NCBI GenBank assembly: GCA_002382645.1 | Contig: DFYP01000184.1 | Coordinates: forward strand, 1-16,804 | From: Desulfovibrio sp. UBA4079 | GTDB taxonomy: Bacteria > Desulfobacterota > Desulfovibrionia > Desulfovibrionales > Desulfovibrionaceae | Length of the DNA stretch: 16,804 nucleotides | Direction of reading: 5' to 3' | Shown: piece by piece, positions 13,478-16,804 of the stretch | How positions within the stretch are numbered: position 1 is the stretch's first letter | Layout of the letters: the number at the start of each line of letters is the position of its first letter | Position numbers and translations under genes: made by a program | Notes under the pieces: generated by a model | The model's input: the letters and a program-made list of their open reading frames with translations, nothing else | Told to the model about the DNA's origin: nothing | Database searches by the model: none

Positions 13478-13505
13478 ATTTCGGCGGGTCCCGGGAAAAA
13501 CTTTA
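13478..13505 (-). promoter_or_regulatory. Sigma28 (FliA)-like promoter for the flgM pair
   Basis: TAAAGTTT (13505-13498, minus strand) is a perfect sigma28 -35 element. GCCGAAAT follows after 12 bases and matches six of eight bases of the GCCGATAA -10 element. The usual spacing is 11, so it is one base long. The predicted start near 13471 lies just before the AAGGAGG of the first gene, giving a very short leader. Sigma28 control of its own anti-sigma factor is common. Confidence 0.6.
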
Positions 13506-13533
13506 GGCCGCGCAGGAAAAAAATGCAAAAAAA
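13496..13533. promoter_or_regulatory. Phased A-tracts (possible bend or UP element)
   Basis: A5 (13496-13500), A7 (13517-13523) and A7 (13527-13533) begin 21 and 10 bases apart, in phase with the helix. They stand out in this GC-rich sequence. Relative to the predicted flgM-pair start, the two A7 tracts lie at about -46 to -62, where UP elements act. They could also influence the divergent nadK promoter. Confidence 0.45.
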
Positions 13534-13563
13534 TCCACAGCCCGGAGCGATCGCGCCAAATTG

Positions 13564-13592
13564 TTGAATGTTCGGCGTTTTTTGTCTAGTCT
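13564..13592 (+). promoter_or_regulatory. Weak sigma70-type promoter for nadK
   Basis: TTGAAT (13564-13569) lies 17 bases before TAGTCT (13587-13592), a partial -10 match. Six bases after it is the nadK ATG, so transcription would start at or next to the start codon. Confidence 0.35.
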
Positions 13593-13598
13593 GCGCCC

Positions 13599-14456
13599 AT
13601 GTCCGAGCCCGTGACCTCCCTGCTCATCGTGACCAAGGCCGGAGACGCCGCGGCCCTGGCCCTGGGCGTGGAGATGGCCGACGCCCTGCGTGACCGCCTG
13701 GAGCGGGTGGGACTGTGCGAGCACAGCCCCAACGCCCCCATCTGCTCGGGCATGGCCGAGTTCGGGGACTACGGTCTGGTGCTCGTGCTCGGCGGCGACG
13801 GCACGCTCATCAGCGTGGCCCGGCGCATGCACGGCCACCCCGCGCCGCTTTTGGGCCTGAACCTGGGGCGGGTGGGCTTCCTGGCCGAGATGTCCCGGGA
13901 GCGCTGGCCCGAGGTTTTGGAGCGCGTGCTGGCCGGGGGCTTCCGCATCCGCCGCCGGCTCTGCCTGGAATACCTGATCCGCCGCCAGGACTCGGGCGAG
14001 GTCCGGGGCCTGGCCGTGAACGACATCGTGGTCAGCCGGGGCGTGCTGGCCCGGCTCATCCGCCTGAACCTCTCCTTTGACGGACGGTTCGTGGCCGGGC
14101 TGCGGGCCGACGGCGTGGTCGTGTCCACGCCCACCGGGGCCACGGCCTACGGCTTTTCCGCGGGCGGACCCCTGATCCATCCGGACCTGGCGGTCCTCTC
14201 CGTGACCCCGGTCTGCCCCTTCCTGAACAGCATCAAGCCCCTGATCCTGCCGGCAAGCGGCGAACTGGCCATCCTTGTGGAGGAGGCCGGCGACGTGCAC
14301 CTGAGCGAGGACGGCCAGAAGGCCGTGCCCCTGGCCGCGGGCGAGCAGGTGATCGTGCGCCGCTCGGCCCACGACCTGATCCTGGCGGACCTGGGCGAGA
14401 CCGACTATTTCAGCAGGCTGCGTTCCAAGGGATTCGTTTCCGGAGGTGGAAAGTGA
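13599..14456 (+). CDS. nadK: NAD kinase
   Basis: NAD kinase phosphorylates NAD to NADP in the cytoplasm. The 285-residue product has LVLGGDGTLIS (GGDGT at 65-69), LGLNLGRVGFLAEM (85-98) and VVSTPTGATAYGFSAGGPLI (174-193), which identify the family. Three usually conserved spots differ. The NE motif is N141-D142, STPTGST reads STPTGAT, and the common P-H after the cysteine is P207-F208. No Shine-Dalgarno precedes the ATG at 13599, and a -10-like hexamer ends only six bases upstream, so the message may be leaderless. The stop overlaps the next gene's GTG (GTGA), which suggests a coupled operon. Confidence 0.94.
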   Translation: MSEPVTSLLIVTKAGDAAALALGVEMADALRDRLERVGLCEHSPNAPICSGMAEFGDYGLVLVLGGDGTLISVARRMHGHPAPLLGLNLGRVGFLAEMSRERWPEVLERVLAGGFRIRRRLCLEYLIRRQDSGEVRGLAVNDIVVSRGVLARLIRLNLSFDGRFVAGLRADGVVVSTPTGATAYGFSAGGPLIHPDLAVLSVTPVCPFLNSIKPLILPASGELAILVEEAGDVHLSEDGQKAVPLAAGEQVIVRRSAHDLILADLGETDYFSRLRSKGFVSGGGK

Positions 14457-16213
14457 GCAAGCTGCCGGACATCGGCTCGGTGCTGGACATCAAGTACGGA
14501 CGCGACGCCGGCATGGACGCGCTCTTGCTGCACTTCATGACCGAGAACAACCTCGAGTACACCATTGATCCCTTGAAGAACGCCTCGGCCGAGCAGATCC
14601 AGTTCATGGTCGCCCTGCGCGAGGGCACCTTCTACGCCCCCTGCTCGGACTGGATGTTCCGCAAGCTCCTGCGCTCCGAGCTCTCGCTCCAGCTGCGCGA
14701 GGAGTACGTGCTGCGCTGGCGGATCATCGCCCGGCTGGTGGACGAGTTCTGTCCGGACCGCTACCTGCGCCGCCGCATCCTGACGCTCTGCGGGTACAAG
14801 TTCCGCAAGACCCTGACCGCGCCCATCGTCATCCCCTCCCGGCTCATCAAGCGCATGGTCACCATCTTCATGACCCAGAGCGGCCTGGACGATCCCTACC
14901 GGGAGCGGCGCAAGGCGCTCAACGCCGGGGCCGCCCAGATGGCCGCCAGCCCGGAGTTCGACCGGCTCCTGAACCTCTGCCCGGACAGCCACCTGGCCTG
15001 CCGGCGCATCTCGGACCTGCGCTCCGAGCTGGACTTCCTGGAACTCCAGCGGCTGCTGGTGGTCTCGACCCTGGCCCCGGGCTTCGGCCTGGACCGGGCC
15101 CTGGACTCCAAAAACGGCATGGAGGCCGAGATCGCGGCCTGCCAGACGCCCTTTGAATCCCTGCGCCACCTGCTCTTCCCGGACTCCGGGCCCAAGCTCA
15201 AGATCCTCTACATGCCGGACCGCAGCGGCGGCCTGGTCTTCGACCTCCTGGTGATCCAGGCCCTGGTGCGCGCCGGGCACCGCGTGGTCCTGGCCCTCAA
15301 GGAGGGTTTCTACTTCGACACCCCGACCTTCTGGGACCACGAGTCCGACCCCGCGCTGGCGACCCTGTTCACCGGCGCGCGCTTCGTGTTCGAGGACCGC
15401 ATCACCAAGAACGGCCTGCTCCAGATCCTGCGCGAAAACCCCTTCGTGGTCATCTCCGACGGCTCCCGCGAGCGCTTCAACCCCTACCGGGTGAGCGTGA
15501 CCTTTGCCCGGGCCTGGAAGGAGTGCGACCTGATCCTGGCCAAGGGCGAGCGGCACTACCGCCGGCTCATACTCACCAGCCACGAGTACACCCGGGACAT
15601 CCTCTGCTTCTTCCGGGACGAGGGCGGGGGCTTCCACCTGGACTTCAAGCCCCGGCCGGAGTGGGTTTCCAAGTTCGGCGAGGGCTACATCTCGGCCAAG
15701 GCCGAGAGCCTCATCGTGCAGATGCGCAAGGCCAAGGCCGCAGGCAACGCGATCATGTTCTACTCCGCCATCATCGGCAGTGTGCCGGGCCAGACCAAGA
15801 CCGCCATCCGGGTCGTGAGCACCTTTGTCCAGCACCTGCGCGAACGCATGGAAGGCGTCTACATCATCAATCCCGCCGAGTACTTCGAGGAGGGCATGGA
15901 CGCCGACGACCTGATGTACATGTGGGAGAAGGTCCAGCGCAGCGGGCTCCTCAACGTCTGGCGCTTCCAGTCCACCCAGGACATCGAGAAGAGCTTCGAG
16001 CTCATGGGCCAGAAGGTTCCGCCGGTCTGGACCGGCAAGGACGCCACCTATTCCACGGGCTGCACCAAGGAAATGCACATCGCCCTGGACATGCAGAAGC
16101 AGCAGCCCGAACTCCAGATCATCGGCCCGGACCCCCAGAAGTTCTTCCGCCGGCGGGAGTACGGGGTGGGCAAATTCTGCGACGTGGCCATCGACGAATG
16201 CCTGCGCCCCTGA
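14453..16213 (+). CDS. DUF89/ARMT1-like protein with altered active-site residues
   Basis: The 586-residue product begins at a GTG that overlaps the nadK stop and follows CGGAGG. Residues about 250-390 resemble DUF89 (ARMT1-like) metal-dependent phosphatases: ILYMPDRSGGLVFDLLVIQA, KEGFYFDTPTFWDH, FVVISDGS and DLILAKGERHYRRLI. In the family these read roughly DNAGE, a KGxPxxNDAT segment and AKGQGNFE. Here DNAGE has become D256-R-S-G-G, and the later Asn/Glu positions are also changed, while Asp256 and Asp289 remain. The N-terminal 240 residues are helical. The last 180 (YSAIIGSVPGQTKTAI, GPDPQKFFRRREYGVGKFCD) match nothing I know. There is no signal peptide or membrane segment. It may have a changed substrate or be a non-catalytic partner of NAD kinase. 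Confidence 0.6.
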   Translation: MSKLPDIGSVLDIKYGRDAGMDALLLHFMTENNLEYTIDPLKNASAEQIQFMVALREGTFYAPCSDWMFRKLLRSELSLQLREEYVLRWRIIARLVDEFCPDRYLRRRILTLCGYKFRKTLTAPIVIPSRLIKRMVTIFMTQSGLDDPYRERRKALNAGAAQMAASPEFDRLLNLCPDSHLACRRISDLRSELDFLELQRLLVVSTLAPGFGLDRALDSKNGMEAEIAACQTPFESLRHLLFPDSGPKLKILYMPDRSGGLVFDLLVIQALVRAGHRVVLALKEGFYFDTPTFWDHESDPALATLFTGARFVFEDRITKNGLLQILRENPFVVISDGSRERFNPYRVSVTFARAWKECDLILAKGERHYRRLILTSHEYTRDILCFFRDEGGGFHLDFKPRPEWVSKFGEGYISAKAESLIVQMRKAKAAGNAIMFYSAIIGSVPGQTKTAIRVVSTFVQHLRERMEGVYIINPAEYFEEGMDADDLMYMWEKVQRSGLLNVWRFQSTQDIEKSFELMGQKVPPVWTGKDATYSTGCTKEMHIALDMQKQQPELQIIGPDPQKFFRRREYGVGKFCDVAIDECLRP

Positions 16214-16804
16214 TCCGCCTCCTCCTGCCGGGACTCCTGGCGTTGTTCCTGGCCGCCTGCGCCCTGGTGGAACCGGAGTCCCCGGAGTCCGCGCCTGTGG
16301 CGGCCCCGGCCCCGGCCTGTCCCGCGCCCTCCGCGACCCTGGCCGCGCCCCCTGTTGCCGAGACCCTGGCCCGGAAGCCGCCCACCCGGCGCGGGACCCC
16401 GGACTGGTTCGATCTGCGGGCCCAGAGCCTGGACTCCTGGCGCGAGCTGGAAAAGCCCCTGCGCCGCAGCCTGTCCTCCCTCGAATCCCGGCCCCAGGAG
16501 GCCGTGGCCGTGCGCCGCGGCGGGCTGCGCCTGACCTGGGCCCAGCTGACCCAGAGCGCCCGCGAGCTTCTGGAGCTGTTGCCCCTGCTGGACGAGAACC
16601 CCGGACTCCTGGCCGAGCGCTTCCAGTGGCTGGCCGTGCAGCCGGCCCCGCTCATGACCGCCTACTGCACCCCGGAGATCGCCGCCAGCCTGACCCGGGG
16701 CAAGGGCTTCGAGTATCCGCTTTATGGCCCGCCGCCCGAGCTGGCCGAGGCCGAGGCCCCGGGGCTTCTGCCGGCCTGGCCCGGGGCCGCGCCGGAGCAT
16801 TCCG
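16198..16804 (+). CDS. mltA: MltA-type lytic murein transglycosylase lipoprotein, partial
   Basis: MltA-type enzymes cleave peptidoglycan with 1,6-anhydro ring formation at the outer membrane. The visible 202 residues start with a lipoprotein signal peptide with lipobox LAAC (Cys21). A Pro/Ala-rich linker (22-66) follows, then the start of the MltA domain: WFDLRAQSLDSWRELEKPLR, FQWLAVQPAPLMTAYCTPEI and FEYPLYGPPPEL. The usual TGYYEP-like motif reads TAYCTPE here. The catalytic Asp lies beyond the window, which cuts the gene. The ATG at 16198 overlaps the previous gene by 16 bases in another frame and has a weak ribosome site. It is the third gene of the nadK operon. Confidence 0.85.
   Translation, partial: MPAPLIRLLLPGLLALFLAACALVEPESPESAPVAAPAPACPAPSATLAAPPVAETLARKPPTRRGTPDWFDLRAQSLDSWRELEKPLRRSLSSLESRPQEAVAVRRGGLRLTWAQLTQSARELLELLPLLDENPGLLAERFQWLAVQPAPLMTAYCTPEIAASLTRGKGFEYPLYGPPPELAEAEAPGLLPAWPGAAPEHS

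Noticed and set aside
13547..13554. GCGATCGC palindrome between the flgM pair and nadK
   Set aside because: An 8-bp palindrome is expected by chance in GC-rich DNA and no second copy was noticed.
15776..15802. GSVPGQTKT in the DUF89-like protein as a Walker A loop
   Set aside because: The spacing does not fit GxxxxGK[S/T], and no Walker B motif is apparent in context.
16048..16800. A 250-codon minus-strand frame at the right end
   Set aside because: It lies opposite the start of the MltA gene, which has a lipobox and domain motifs; the antisense product is Gly/Arg/Gln low complexity.

Overview
The window is about 16.8 kb of GC-rich bacterial chromosome. It looks like a member of the Desulfovibrionales (Desulfovibrio and relatives). 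The reasons are the gene order flgF-flgG-flgA-flgH-flgI-flgJ-flgN-flgK-flgL-csrA-fliW, followed by a convergent flgM with an extra small gene, next to rimP-nusA. From memory this matches the Desulfovibrio vulgaris layout; it was not searched. Nearly every base is coding and the codons are strongly G/C-ending. I see no mobile element, CRISPR array or sign of recent transfer.

Left end (1-2130, minus strand): a tRNA-Gly with anticodon CCC sits under its own sigma70-type promoter. A short terminator and then rimP and nusA follow. This resembles the E. coli metY-rimP-nusA-infB operon with a different tRNA at its head. The seven bases beyond nusA could be the first codons of the next gene.

Centre (2169-12680, plus strand): one long flagellar operon starts behind a good sigma54 (-24/-12) promoter. 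flgF and flgG encode distal rod proteins, flgA the P-ring chaperone, flgH the L-ring and flgI the P-ring. flgJ encodes a rod-binding protein with no muramidase domain. flgN encodes the chaperone for the two hook-filament junction proteins, flgK and flgL. The operon ends in csrA and fliW, the post-transcriptional switch that couples flagellin export to translation. Most genes abut or overlap, which suggests translational coupling.

Right of centre (12699-13510, minus strand): flgM (anti-sigma28) is preceded by a small flagellar-associated gene. A sigma28-like promoter lies in front of the pair, and a CsrA-site-like hairpin lies at the flgM ribosome binding site.

Right end (13564-16804, plus strand): an apparent three-gene operon holds nadK, a large DUF89/ARMT1-like protein with altered active-site residues, and the start of an MltA-type lytic transglycosylase lipoprotein that runs off the window. 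nadK may be read from a leaderless message.

The points most worth a second look are: Asp-box modules shared by FlgK and FlgL; the slippery A-run and ribosome-site hairpin at the csrA/fliW overlap; the possible CsrA control of flgM; and the unusual DUF89-like partner of NAD kinase.
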